DNA of 64,000 bases from Clostridium collagenovorans DSM 3089 (GTDB lineage Bacteria > Bacillota > Clostridia > Clostridiales > Clostridiaceae): the NCBI RefSeq assembly GCF_900130005.1, contig NZ_FQXP01000003.1, positions 372,001 through 436,000 on the forward strand, read 5' to 3'. Under the pieces are notes generated by a model, which saw only the letters and a program-made list of their open reading frames with translations, had not been told where the DNA came from and made no database searches. Positions 8,031-16,757 of the stretch are shown piece by piece (within the stretch, counting starts at the first letter, position 1; each line of letters begins with the position of its first letter). Both the position numbers and the translations under genes were made by a program.

Positions 8031-11000
8031 ATGTTAAGAAAAATGAAAACTATGGATGGTAACACTGCAGCTGCGTATGTTTCATATGCATTTACAGACG
8101 TTGCAGCAATTTATCCTATTACTCCATCATCAACTATGGGGGAAAAAGTTGACGAGTGGGCAGCAGCTGGTCAAAAAAATATTTTTGGTCAAACTGTAAA
8201 AGTAATGGAAATGCAATCAGAAGCTGGAGCAGCTGGAGCAGTTCACGGATCATTACAAGCAGGTGCATTAACAACTACTTATACTGCATCTCAAGGTCTA
8301 TTACTTATGATACCTAATATGTATAAAATAGCTGGAGAATTATTACCAGGTGTTTTCCATGTAAGTGCAAGAGCATTAGCAACAAATGCATTATCAATCT
8401 TTGGAGATCACCAAGACGTAATGGCATCTAGACAAACAGGATTTGCTTTCTTAGCATCAAATAGTGTTCAACAATCAATGGACTTAGCACCAGTAGCTCA
8501 CTTAGCAGCAATCAAGGGAAGAGTTCCATTTGTACACTTCTTTGACGGATTTAGAACTTCTCATGAAATTCAAAAAATCCAAATCTGGAGCAATGAGCAA
8601 CTAGCAGAGTTAGCAGAACCAGTTATGGATGATATTAAAGCATTCAGAAAGAAAGCTTTAAATCCAGAGCACCCAGTAACTAGAGGTACTGCTCAAAACC
8701 CAGATATATACTTCCAAGGAAGAGAAGCTTCTAACAAATTCTACATGGAGTTACCAGAATTAGTAGAAGAATTCATGGGTAACATTAATAAGATGATAGG
8801 AACTGACTACCACTTATTCAACTACTATGGAGCACAAGATGCTGACAGAGTTATAGTTGCTATGGGTTCAGTTTGTGAAACAATAGAAGAAACAATCGAT
8901 TATTTAAATGCTAGAGGAGAAAAAGTAGGTCTTTTATCAGTTCATTTATACAGACCATTCTCAATAGAGCATTTCCATAAATTTATTCCTAAAACAGTTA
9001 AGAGAATTGCTGTTTTAGACAGAACAAAGGAACCAGGATCAACTGGTGAACCATTATACTTAGACGTTAGAGATGCATTCTATGACGTTGAAAACAAACC
9101 AGTTATAGTTGGTGGAAGATATGGATTAGGTTCAAAAGACACTACTCCAGCTCAAATTATAGCTGTATACAACAACTTAAATACTGCAGAACCAAAACAC
9201 AACTTCACAATTGGTATAGTTGATGATGTTACTTTCACATCTTTACCAACAGGAGAAGAAGTAGATGTAGCTGCTAAAGGAACAACAGCTTGTAAGTTCT
9301 GGGGATTAGGTTCAGACGGAACAGTTGGAGCTAATAAATCAGCAATAAAAATTATCGGAGACCATACAGATATGTATGCTCAAGGATATTTCTCATATGA
9401 CTCTAAAAAATCTGGTGGTATAACTGTATCTCACTTAAGATTTGGTAAAGAGAAAATAAAATCAACTTACTTAATCAATAAAGCTGATTATGTTGCTTGC
9501 CATAACCAATCATATGTATATAAATATGACGTTTTAGCAGGTATTAAAGATGGTGGTACATTCTTATTAAACACTATTTGGAACAAAGAAGAAGTAGAAG
9601 CTCACTTACCAAATAGTATGAAAAAATATATTGCAGAGCACAACATTCATTTCTATACATTAGATGCTGTTGGTATAGCTCAAGAAATTGGTTTAGGTGG
9701 AAGAATTAACATGATAATGCAATCAGCATTCTTCAAGTTAGCTAACATTATTCCAATGGAAGATGCAGTTAAATACTTAAAAGACGCCGTTGTTACTTCT
9801 TATGGTAAAAAAGGTGAAAAAGTAGTTAAAATGAACCATGATGCTATTGATAAAGGTATAAACGCAGTAGTTAAAATTGATGTTCCAGAAAGCTGGAAAT
9901 CAGTAGAATGCTGTAAAGCAGAAGAAACTATGGAAAAACCTGCATTTATAACTGAAATAGTTGATGTAATGAATAGACAAGAAGGAGATTTACTTCCAGT
10001 AAGCTCATTCTTAGAAGGTGTTGATGGTACATTCCCAGCAGGAACTGCTGCTTATGAGAAGAGAGGAATAGCTGTTAACGTACCAGAATGGCAAATGGAT
10101 AAGTGTATCCAATGTAACCAATGTGCGTATGTTTGTCCACACGCTACAATAAGACCAGTTCTTATGACAGAAGAAGAAGCTAATAATGCTCCAGCAAGCA
10201 TGAGACATAAGAAAGCTGCTGGTGGAGCAAACTTTGCAGGATATGAGTTCTCAATTACAGTTAGTCCATTAGACTGTACAGGATGTGGAAACTGTGCTGA
10301 GGTATGTCCAGCTAAAGAAAAAGCTCTTATTATGAAACCAATTGAATCTCAAATGCCAGAACAAGAAGCATTTGACTATGGTGTAAAAGTACCAGTTAAG
10401 AAAAACCCAATGAACGCTGAAACAGTAAAAGGAAGTCAATTTGAAACTCCATTACTAGAGTTCTCAGGTGCTTGTGCTGGATGTGGAGAAACACCATACG
10501 CTAAATTAATCACTCAATTATTTGGTGATAGAATGTATGTAGCTAATGCTACAGGATGTTCTTCTATTTGGGGAGGAAGTGCACCTTCAACTCCATATAC
10601 TAAAAACCAAAAGGGTCATGGACCAGCTTGGGCTAACTCATTATTCGAAGATAATGCTGAATATGGATTAGGTATGTTCTTAGCAGTATCTCAAATGAGA
10701 GATAAGTTAGAAGAATTAGCAAAAGAAGCTCAAGATAGCAACTTAAGTGCTGAATTAAAAGCTGCTTTAGCTAAATGGGTAGAAAACAAAAACTGTGCAG
10801 AAGGTTCAAAAGCTGCTAAAGCTGAATTAATGCCATTATTAGAAGCTGAAAAAGCTAACCCAATTGCAGCTGCAGTTTTAGAAAAAGAAGAATTCTTAGT
10901 TAAGAAATCTCAATGGATCTTTGGTGGAGACGGTTGGGCATACGACATCGGATACGGCGGAGTTGACCACGTTTTAGCATCAGGTGAAAATGTAAATATA

Positions 11001-11555
11001 TTTGTATTTGATACAGAAGTTTACTCAAATACAGGTGGTCAATCTTCAAAATCTACTCCAACAGCTGCTATAGCTAAATTTGCTGCTGCTGGTAAGAGAA
11101 CTAAGAAGAAAGATCTTGGAATGATGGCAATGAGCTATGGTTATGTATATGTTGCTCAAATAGCTATGGGTGCTGATAAGAACCAAACTATTAAAGCTAT
11201 AACTGAAGCAGAAAAATATGATGGACCATCATTAATAATTGGTTATGCTCCATGTATCAACCACGGAATTAAGAGTGGTATGGGAACAACTCAATTAGAG
11301 CAAAAGAAAGCTGTTGATTCAGGATATTGGGCATTATATAGATTTAACCCAATGTTAAAAGAAGAAGGTAAGAATCCATTTACTTTAGATTCTAAAGAAC
11401 CTACAACAAACTTCAGAGACTTCTTAAGAGGAGAAGTAAGATATGCTTCTTTAGAAAAAGTTGCTCCAGAGTTAGCTGAAAAGTTATTTGAGAAAACTGA
11501 AAAAGATGCAATGGATAGATTAGAAAGTTATAAAAGACTTGCTAAAGACCTATAA
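8031..11555 (+). CDS. nifJ: Pyruvate:ferredoxin (flavodoxin) oxidoreductase
   Basis: 1174 residues, the normal length of the single-chain homodimeric enzyme. It oxidises pyruvate with CoA to acetyl-CoA and CO2 and reduces ferredoxin, the central step of clostridial sugar fermentation. Two ferredoxin-type 4Fe-4S motifs are seen, CIQCNQCAYVCP near residue 693 and CTGCGNCAEVCP near 751. The proximal cluster region is GACAGCGETPYAKL near 812. The TPP/Mg site is GDGWAYDIGYGG near 965 and SNTGGQSSKST near 1003. Codons ending in C (AAC, TTC, ATC, CAC) are clearly more common than in neighbouring genes, as expected for a very highly expressed gene. Own terminator, so monocistronic. Confidence 0.98.
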   Translation: MLRKMKTMDGNTAAAYVSYAFTDVAAIYPITPSSTMGEKVDEWAAAGQKNIFGQTVKVMEMQSEAGAAGAVHGSLQAGALTTTYTASQGLLLMIPNMYKIAGELLPGVFHVSARALATNALSIFGDHQDVMASRQTGFAFLASNSVQQSMDLAPVAHLAAIKGRVPFVHFFDGFRTSHEIQKIQIWSNEQLAELAEPVMDDIKAFRKKALNPEHPVTRGTAQNPDIYFQGREASNKFYMELPELVEEFMGNINKMIGTDYHLFNYYGAQDADRVIVAMGSVCETIEETIDYLNARGEKVGLLSVHLYRPFSIEHFHKFIPKTVKRIAVLDRTKEPGSTGEPLYLDVRDAFYDVENKPVIVGGRYGLGSKDTTPAQIIAVYNNLNTAEPKHNFTIGIVDDVTFTSLPTGEEVDVAAKGTTACKFWGLGSDGTVGANKSAIKIIGDHTDMYAQGYFSYDSKKSGGITVSHLRFGKEKIKSTYLINKADYVACHNQSYVYKYDVLAGIKDGGTFLLNTIWNKEEVEAHLPNSMKKYIAEHNIHFYTLDAVGIAQEIGLGGRINMIMQSAFFKLANIIPMEDAVKYLKDAVVTSYGKKGEKVVKMNHDAIDKGINAVVKIDVPESWKSVECCKAEETMEKPAFITEIVDVMNRQEGDLLPVSSFLEGVDGTFPAGTAAYEKRGIAVNVPEWQMDKCIQCNQCAYVCPHATIRPVLMTEEEANNAPASMRHKKAAGGANFAGYEFSITVSPLDCTGCGNCAEVCPAKEKALIMKPIESQMPEQEAFDYGVKVPVKKNPMNAETVKGSQFETPLLEFSGACAGCGETPYAKLITQLFGDRMYVANATGCSSIWGGSAPSTPYTKNQKGHGPAWANSLFEDNAEYGLGMFLAVSQMRDKLEELAKEAQDSNLSAELKAALAKWVENKNCAEGSKAAKAELMPLLEAEKANPIAAAVLEKEEFLVKKSQWIFGGDGWAYDIGYGGVDHVLASGENVNIFVFDTEVYSNTGGQSSKSTPTAAIAKFAAAGKRTKKKDLGMMAMSYGYVYVAQIAMGADKNQTIKAITEAEKYDGPSLIIGYAPCINHGIKSGMGTTQLEQKKAVDSGYWALYRFNPMLKEEGKNPFTLDSKEPTTNFRDFLRGEVRYASLEKVAPELAEKLFEKTEKDAMDRLESYKRLAKDL

Positions 11556-11563
11556 TAGTATAT

Positions 11564-11597
11564 AAAGAGAGGGGGAGAAATCCCCCTTTCTTTTTTT
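11564..11597 (+). terminator. nifJ terminator
   Basis: AAAGAGAGGGGGA and TCCCCCTTTCTTT close a GAAA tetraloop, followed by a run of T. One of the most GC-rich stems in the window. Confidence 0.92.
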
Positions 11598-11704
11598 GAA
11601 ATAATAAAGAATGGTTATCTTTTAAATAAATTTATTAAAAGTACTTTTAAAATTTGTGATTAAAGGGTATTATTATACTATAACCATTTTAGGAGGGAAA
11701 TAAT

Positions 11705-12097
11705 ATGTGTAAAGAAAAAAAATGTAATTGCGAAGAAGAAGTAACAACTAGTAGTTGTGGATGTCATGACCACGGATGTGGATGTGGAGATCACACAGAG
11801 CATGATGCATGTGGATGCGGATGTGGATGTGGTGATGAAATAGCACCTTTAATAGTTGAATTAGAAGATGAAAATGGAAATGTAGTATCTTGCGAAATCG
11901 TTGATGGTTTTGAATATAAGGATAAAGAATATGCAGTAGTTGTTAATCCAGAAGATGAAAGTTACTATATCTTTGAAGTTGTTGCTGATGAAGAAGATGA
12001 AGAATCAGGAGAATTAGTAGTACCTTCTGAAGAAGAGTTTGATGCAGTAAGAGAGTACTATGAAGAGTTATTAGCAACTGACGAAGAAGAACAATAA
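11705..12097 (+). CDS. DUF1292 protein with Cys/His-rich N-terminus
   Basis: 130 residues starting after AGGAGG. The C-terminal part (about 48-130) is a DUF1292 domain (YrzB-like): PLIVELEDENGN, the DKEYAVVVNPEDES region and a long acidic tail. The first 46 residues are unusual, holding many Cys and several His in CGC, CGCHDHGCGCG and CGCGCGCG patterns, which should bind metal. The domain's function is not known. The protein is strongly acidic overall. It stands alone between nifJ and a HAD phosphatase with its own terminator. A role in metal handling or storage is my inference. Confidence 0.8.
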   Translation: MCKEKKCNCEEEVTTSSCGCHDHGCGCGDHTEHDACGCGCGCGDEIAPLIVELEDENGNVVSCEIVDGFEYKDKEYAVVVNPEDESYYIFEVVADEEDEESGELVVPSEEEFDAVREYYEELLATDEEEQ

Positions 12098-12191
12098 TAA
12101 TCTTCTAAAGTGGTTAAGCAAGTGATAAATAGTTAATATTCTATTTATTACATGTTTAAAGAATAATGAGAAGTATACATTGAATTATAAG

Positions 12192-12218
12192 AAACCGATG
12201 CGAAAGCAACGGTTTTTT
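12192..12218 (+). terminator. Terminator after DUF1292 gene
   Basis: AACCG-A-TGC and GCA-A-CGGTT around a GAAA tetraloop, with one A/A mismatch, followed by TTTTTT. Confidence 0.8.
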
Positions 12219-12258
12219 ATAATTAGTAAAAATAAAGAAATTTAGGATGGAAGAAAAA

Positions 12259-12900
12259 GTGGAAAGATTAGCGATATTTGATGTGGATTTTACATTAACA
12301 AGTAAAGAAACCTTAGCAGAATTTTATCTATTTGTATTAAAAAAGAACCCTAAGTATATAAAATATTTGCCAGGAATCTTAAGCTCTTCATTACTTTATG
12401 GATGCAAGATATATGATGAAAGAAAAGTTAAGGAAAGAGTTATAGCCTTTATCAATGGAATAGAGGAAAAAGACATACAAAGAACAGTAAAGGAATTTTA
12501 TCATAAAGTATTAAATAAAATTTTATATAAGGATGCTTTAGATATTATAAAGAAAATGAAGAAAGAGGGATATAAGATAATTTTAATTTCTGCTTCACCA
12601 GAATTATACCTAAAGGAATTATATAATATAAAAGAAGTTGATTTAGTTATGGGAAGCAAGTTCCATTGTAATGATGGTAAATATGTAAATAAGATGATGG
12701 GTGAAAACTGTAAGGGAGAAGAGAAGGTAAGAAGATTAAAAGCTTACTTGAAAGAAGAAAATATAGAAGTAGATTTTAAGGAATCACATATGTTTTCTGA
12801 TTCTTTAGCAGATGCGCCATTATTAGATTTAGTAGGGCATCCACATTTAATAAACTTTAAAAAGAAACACAATAAGTATGAAATTCTAAATTGGAAATAA
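12259..12900 (+). CDS. HAD-IB family phosphatase
   Basis: About 213 residues. Motif I is IFDVDFTLTSKET, with Phe in place of the usual Gly of DxDGT, which is seen in some IB proteins. Motif II is ILISASPELYLKEL, and motif III/IV is MFSDSLADAPLLDLVGHP. The cap domain between motifs I and II fits the SerB-like subfamily. For the start I prefer the GTG at 12259 with GGAAG five bases upstream; the in-frame ATG at 12247 has no ribosome site at a proper distance and would add four residues. It is 25 bases upstream of the class IV aminotransferase, so the two probably form an operon. Substrate unknown. Confidence 0.82.
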   Translation: MERLAIFDVDFTLTSKETLAEFYLFVLKKNPKYIKYLPGILSSSLLYGCKIYDERKVKERVIAFINGIEEKDIQRTVKEFYHKVLNKILYKDALDIIKKMKKEGYKIILISASPELYLKELYNIKEVDLVMGSKFHCNDGKYVNKMMGENCKGEEKVRRLKAYLKEENIEVDFKESHMFSDSLADAPLLDLVGHPHLINFKKKHNKYEILNWK

Positions 12901-12925
12901 ATTAAGCCTAGAGAGGGTGAAGAGT

Positions 12926-13726
12926 ATGAAAGGTATCTTTAATGGTAATGTATTAGAAGAGCTTGAAGTAAAAGAGTTATCTAGTAGTAAAGAAAAATTA
13001 ATATATGAAGTGATTAGAATAATAGAAAAGAAGCCTCTCTTCTTTTCTAGTCATATAAAAAGATTACTTAATAGTGCTAATATGATGAAGGTTAATATTC
13101 CATTTACAGAACATGAAATAAAAGAGTTTATCTTAAAATTAGTGGAGATTAATCAGGTTAAAGAAGGAAATATAAAAATAGTTTTTAATAGTAAAACTTC
13201 AGATTTAGGAATGTATTTTATACCTCATAGCTATCCAAGTAAGGAAGATTATGAAAATGGTGTAAGAACCATCTTATATTATGGAGAAAGAGAAAATCCT
13301 AATGCTAAAATAGTGAATAATAGTTTTAGAGAAAAGGTAGATAATGAAATAAGAAAAAACAATGTCTATGAGGCTATTTTAGTAGATAATAATGGATATA
13401 TAACGGAAGGAAGTAAGTCTAATATTTTTTCAATCAAAGGTGGCGTTTTATATACTGCACCAGTAGAAAAAGTTCTTCCTGGAATAACAAGGGAGTTTAT
13501 AATACAGGCTATAAAAGAATTGGAATATGAAGTAGTGGAAAAAAGGATTCAAGTAGAAGAATTTTTATATATGGATGGAATGTTTATTTCAGGAACCTCA
13601 CCAAAAATACTTCCAATATGTAAAGTTAATGATAAAGAATTTAACTCTAGTAGTAATGAAGATATAGTAAAATTAATTAAGAAATTTAATGAGTTTATAG
13701 AAGAGGATATAAGAAATTTTATATAA
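12926..13726 (+). CDS. Class IV aminotransferase (IlvE/DAAT/PabC-like)
   Basis: 266 residues from the ATG at 12926; GAGAGGG lies 8 bases upstream and disfavours the in-frame GTG at 12917. This is a fold-type IV PLP enzyme. Aligning YEAILVDNNGYITEG with family members places the Schiff-base lysine at K128 in NAKIVNN, and the PLP phosphate loop at SNIFSIKGG and LPGITREF. The family covers branched-chain and D-amino acid transaminases and aminodeoxychorismate lyase. The diagnostic residues do not let me choose among them. Probably cotranscribed with the HAD phosphatase upstream, but neither gene identifies a pathway. Confidence 0.8.
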   Translation: MKGIFNGNVLEELEVKELSSSKEKLIYEVIRIIEKKPLFFSSHIKRLLNSANMMKVNIPFTEHEIKEFILKLVEINQVKEGNIKIVFNSKTSDLGMYFIPHSYPSKEDYENGVRTILYYGERENPNAKIVNNSFREKVDNEIRKNNVYEAILVDNNGYITEGSKSNIFSIKGGVLYTAPVEKVLPGITREFIIQAIKELEYEVVEKRIQVEEFLYMDGMFISGTSPKILPICKVNDKEFNSSSNEDIVKLIKKFNEFIEEDIRNFI

Positions 13727-13928
13727 ACAATTACTTAGAAAAGATGCTGTTACCTTAATAAATTTATATACCATATATAGTATTTATAATGAAATTATAA
13801 ACTCTATATGTTGTAAGATTTATTATTAGTGTAATGGCTTCTTTTTTTATTGAAGAAAAACTTAAGAAATAGTCTTGAAATTGTAAATAAAAGTATAATA
13901 CTTCATATAATAAATTGGAGGTGATTAT

Positions 13929-14725
13929 ATGGGGTTGGGTATGTAGTAGGTGGTTTACTTGCAATGTTAATAGGTAAAATAAGTTTGCAGGGTGCTTTAA
14001 AGAGAATTTTAAATAAAACTAAGATAAAGAATAAGATACAAAATCAATTCATAGCCTTGATTTTGATGATAGTACCTTGCTGTGTAATGATTGCATGCTT
14101 GGATATTGTTTCATCTCAATATAGGGTAATCAGAGAAATATACAATGCTATTACAGTTTTCTTTTCTATAAATTTATATGAGGAGGAATATGAACTCTGC
14201 AAATATTATAGCAGAATAAAATTATATAGAGTTTTTCAGAGTATTTCTGTAGTTTTAATAAGATCTTTTATAACTCCCTTTCTTTGTATAATTATTTTTG
14301 GAAATTCAGTTGCTTTAATATATTTATACATTGCGGTTATTCATAGCTTATATAAAAATAATGTTCTGAAAAATATAGTGAAAATATTTGATGTAATTCC
14401 AGGTATAATAGGGTCATTTATTTTATACTTAGTATATGTATATAAAACAAGATCTTTTAAAATTAATTTTAAGAATAGATTTTTTACCAATGCAATAAAG
14501 AATCCTTATCTTAATATAAATATAATAGGTGCAGCTATAGAAAATGTAAATATGTATTATTGTGAGGAAAAGAAACATCAGATAAGTTATATTGAGAGCT
14601 ATGGAGAGTATAAAAAGAAAATAAATATATACTATATAGAGGAGTATAGAGAACTTATAGACATTCTTTGTTTTTTAAGTTTTATTATCTTTTATCTTGT
14701 GAATTATTTATTATGCAAATATTAA
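13929..14725 (+). CDS. CobD/CbiB-like membrane protein; apparent frameshift near the start
   Basis: The uninterrupted frame begins at an ATG at 13964 and gives 253 residues with several membrane spans. A much better ribosome site and start (GGAGGTGATTAT then ATG at 13929) lie in another frame, which stops after five codons. Adding one base in the GGGT at 13937-13940 would join them and give MGLGYVVGGLLAMLIGKIS, a natural membrane start. Spacing of the N-terminal GK-I element and the C-terminal NPYLNINIIGAAIENVNMYY stretch recalls CobD/CbiB (adenosylcobinamide-phosphate synthase), but similarity is weak. No cobalamin genes lie nearby. Real frameshift, sequencing error or internal start at 13964 are all possible. 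Confidence 0.5.
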
Positions 14726-14756
14726 AGGGAGGATAAATTTATTTACCTCCCTTTAT
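14724..14756. terminator. Bidirectional terminator between convergent genes
   Basis: AAAGGGAGG (14724-14732) pairs with CCTCCCTTT (14746-14754) around a loop that itself has TAAA/TTTA pairing. It lies between the convergent CobD-like gene and the pyrophosphatase gene. Confidence 0.75.
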
Positions 14757-14767
14757 ATAAAAAATAT

Positions 14768-16405
14768 TTACATTTCAGCTGCGGTAGTTAATGGTGGCAC
14801 AACTTGTTTCTTTCTTGATACAACACCTTTTAAATATACAGTGTTATCTTCAGGAGTAACTCCAAAGGCTTTAGTTACTAAATCAACTCTAGAACCTGCA
14901 ACAAGTGTTTCAGATCCACCTTCTAAAATATCAGTTGCTAAGAAAATAAGTAAATCGTAATTAGCACTATCTATTTTAGAATTCATTAAATCTAAGAACT
15001 CACCTTTTTTAGCTCTTACACTATCTACATCTAAAGTATTTATTTGAGATATTCCTATTTTTAATGAGTTTAAGTTGAAGTTCTTAAAATCAGTGTGGAA
15101 TATTTCATCAGCTGTTTTTCCATCTAAAGATGAACCAGCTTTAAACATATCCTTAGCAAATAGATCAGGAGTAATTTCAGCTATTTCAGCTAATCTAGAT
15201 AAAATTAATTTATCTACAGGTGTAGTTGTAGGAGACTTAAGCATTAAAGTGTCTGAAATTATTGCTCCACAAAGTATACCCGCTATACTTTTACTTGGTC
15301 TTACACCATTTTCAAAGTACATAGAACCGATAATAGTAGAAGTACTACCTACAGTTTCATTTCTGAAGTAGATTGGATTAGCAGTTTCTACATTAGCAAC
15401 TCTATGATGATCTATAATTTCAAGAATTTCAGCATCTTGAATTCCATCTATTGTTTGAGATCTTTCATTATGATCTACTAATATAACTTTCTTTTTGTTT
15501 TTAGATAATAAGTGATAACGAGAAATAGTTCCTAAAACCTTATTATTCTCATCAACTACTGGATAAGATCTAAATTTGTTTTCAATCATAGTTTCTTGTA
15601 CTTCATCAAGAAAATCTGTAATAGAAAAACTTACTAAAGATCCTTTTGTCATAACGTAGCTAAGAGGAATACTTTGAGTTATTAATCTAGAAGTAGTATA
15701 TGTATCATGTGGAGTTACTATAACAGAGCAAGAAATTTCCTTAGCTTTATTTAGTATATCCTCGCTAACTGCATGATTTCCAGTAACTATTAATAAAGCT
15801 GCTTTAGAGTTAAGAATAATAGATTGAGCATCTTCCCTATCTCCACAAATTACTATATCTTTTTCATCTATTAATTTTTCAGCACTTTCAGGTTTCATAG
15901 CAGTTACAACTATTTTACCTTCAAAGGTTTCTTCGGTATCTTTTATGTACAAAGCTTTAGCTGATAAAGTTTCAACTATGTGTCTAATTTTAGTGTTACT
16001 TCTTGATAAAATTTTATTATCCCAAGCATCCATAGAATGAGATGCTAAATTAGATAGTGAAGTTACACCGATTAGTGAATCATTATCATCTACAATTGGT
16101 AAAGATGTATTTTCTTGCTTTTTTATTATTTCCCAAGCTGTTTTTAATGTTACATCAGAAGATACTGAGATAACAGGGTCGATGTTTAAATCTTCAACTT
16201 GAGATTTAACAGTTGTCATTAGTTTAGGTGCTTCAACATTAAAGTAGTCTAAAACGTATTGAGTTTCACTACTAACCTTTCCTTGTCGTATAGCTATTAC
16301 GTCTTTCATGCCTAATTTTTGCTTTAAATTAGCATAAGCAATAGCAGCGCATATTGAATCTGAATCAGGATTTTTATGTCCTGTTATATAAATATTGTTA
16401 TTCAT
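14768..16405 (-). CDS. CBS-domain family II (Mn-dependent) inorganic pyrophosphatase
   Basis: 545 residues, much longer than a plain family II pyrophosphatase (about 310) because regulatory domains are inserted. Order: DHH part 1 with GHKNPDSDSICAAIAY (residues 9-24), a first CBS domain (about 70-125), a DRTGG domain (about 135-245), a second CBS domain (about 250-305), then DHH part 2 with LVDHNERSQ and EIIDHHR, and the DHHA2 domain with the C-terminal SRKKQVVPPL. The enzyme splits pyrophosphate to phosphate in the cytoplasm. In this subfamily the CBS pair binds adenine nucleotides and tunes activity. The start has GAAGGAGAAG upstream. Monocistronic and convergent with the CobD-like gene. 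Confidence 0.95.
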   Translation of the reverse strand: MNNNIYITGHKNPDSDSICAAIAYANLKQKLGMKDVIAIRQGKVSSETQYVLDYFNVEAPKLMTTVKSQVEDLNIDPVISVSSDVTLKTAWEIIKKQENTSLPIVDDNDSLIGVTSLSNLASHSMDAWDNKILSRSNTKIRHIVETLSAKALYIKDTEETFEGKIVVTAMKPESAEKLIDEKDIVICGDREDAQSIILNSKAALLIVTGNHAVSEDILNKAKEISCSVIVTPHDTYTTSRLITQSIPLSYVMTKGSLVSFSITDFLDEVQETMIENKFRSYPVVDENNKVLGTISRYHLLSKNKKKVILVDHNERSQTIDGIQDAEILEIIDHHRVANVETANPIYFRNETVGSTSTIIGSMYFENGVRPSKSIAGILCGAIISDTLMLKSPTTTPVDKLILSRLAEIAEITPDLFAKDMFKAGSSLDGKTADEIFHTDFKNFNLNSLKIGISQINTLDVDSVRAKKGEFLDLMNSKIDSANYDLLIFLATDILEGGSETLVAGSRVDLVTKAFGVTPEDNTVYLKGVVSRKKQVVPPLTTAAEM

Positions 16406-16757
16406 AAAACTTCTCCTTCTTTTCCTATCTATATTAAAAACCTAAATATTAATAATAAAGATTTTATTTTATAAATATAAAATCATTTTACAATACAAGT
16501 GAAGTTAATGCAAATATCATAGCACAAATTTAATAAAATAATATATATATTTCAAGAATCAGTAATCATGAGCTCTAGAATAGCTTGTGATTAAATAATT
16601 TTAACTTTAAATATGAAGGATAGTATATATTAGAACATATTATTTAGAATTTAAAGCAATTAATTTAGTAATGAGTTAAAACAAATTTTCATATTAATAA
16701 ATATATGGTCATATAATTCAATATATGGAAAAATAAATAGTAAAAGGAGGAGTTGAG
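16406..16757. other. Divergent intergenic region, pyrophosphatase / P-type ATPase
   Basis: 352 AT-rich bases. The only structure I see is a hairpin at 16564-16592: AATCATGAGCT with AGCTTGTGATT, 11 pairs including two G-U wobbles in RNA, 7-base loop, then an AT-rich tail. It may be a weak terminator or leader element. Promoters for the two divergent genes must lie here, but none stands out. Confidence 0.4.
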
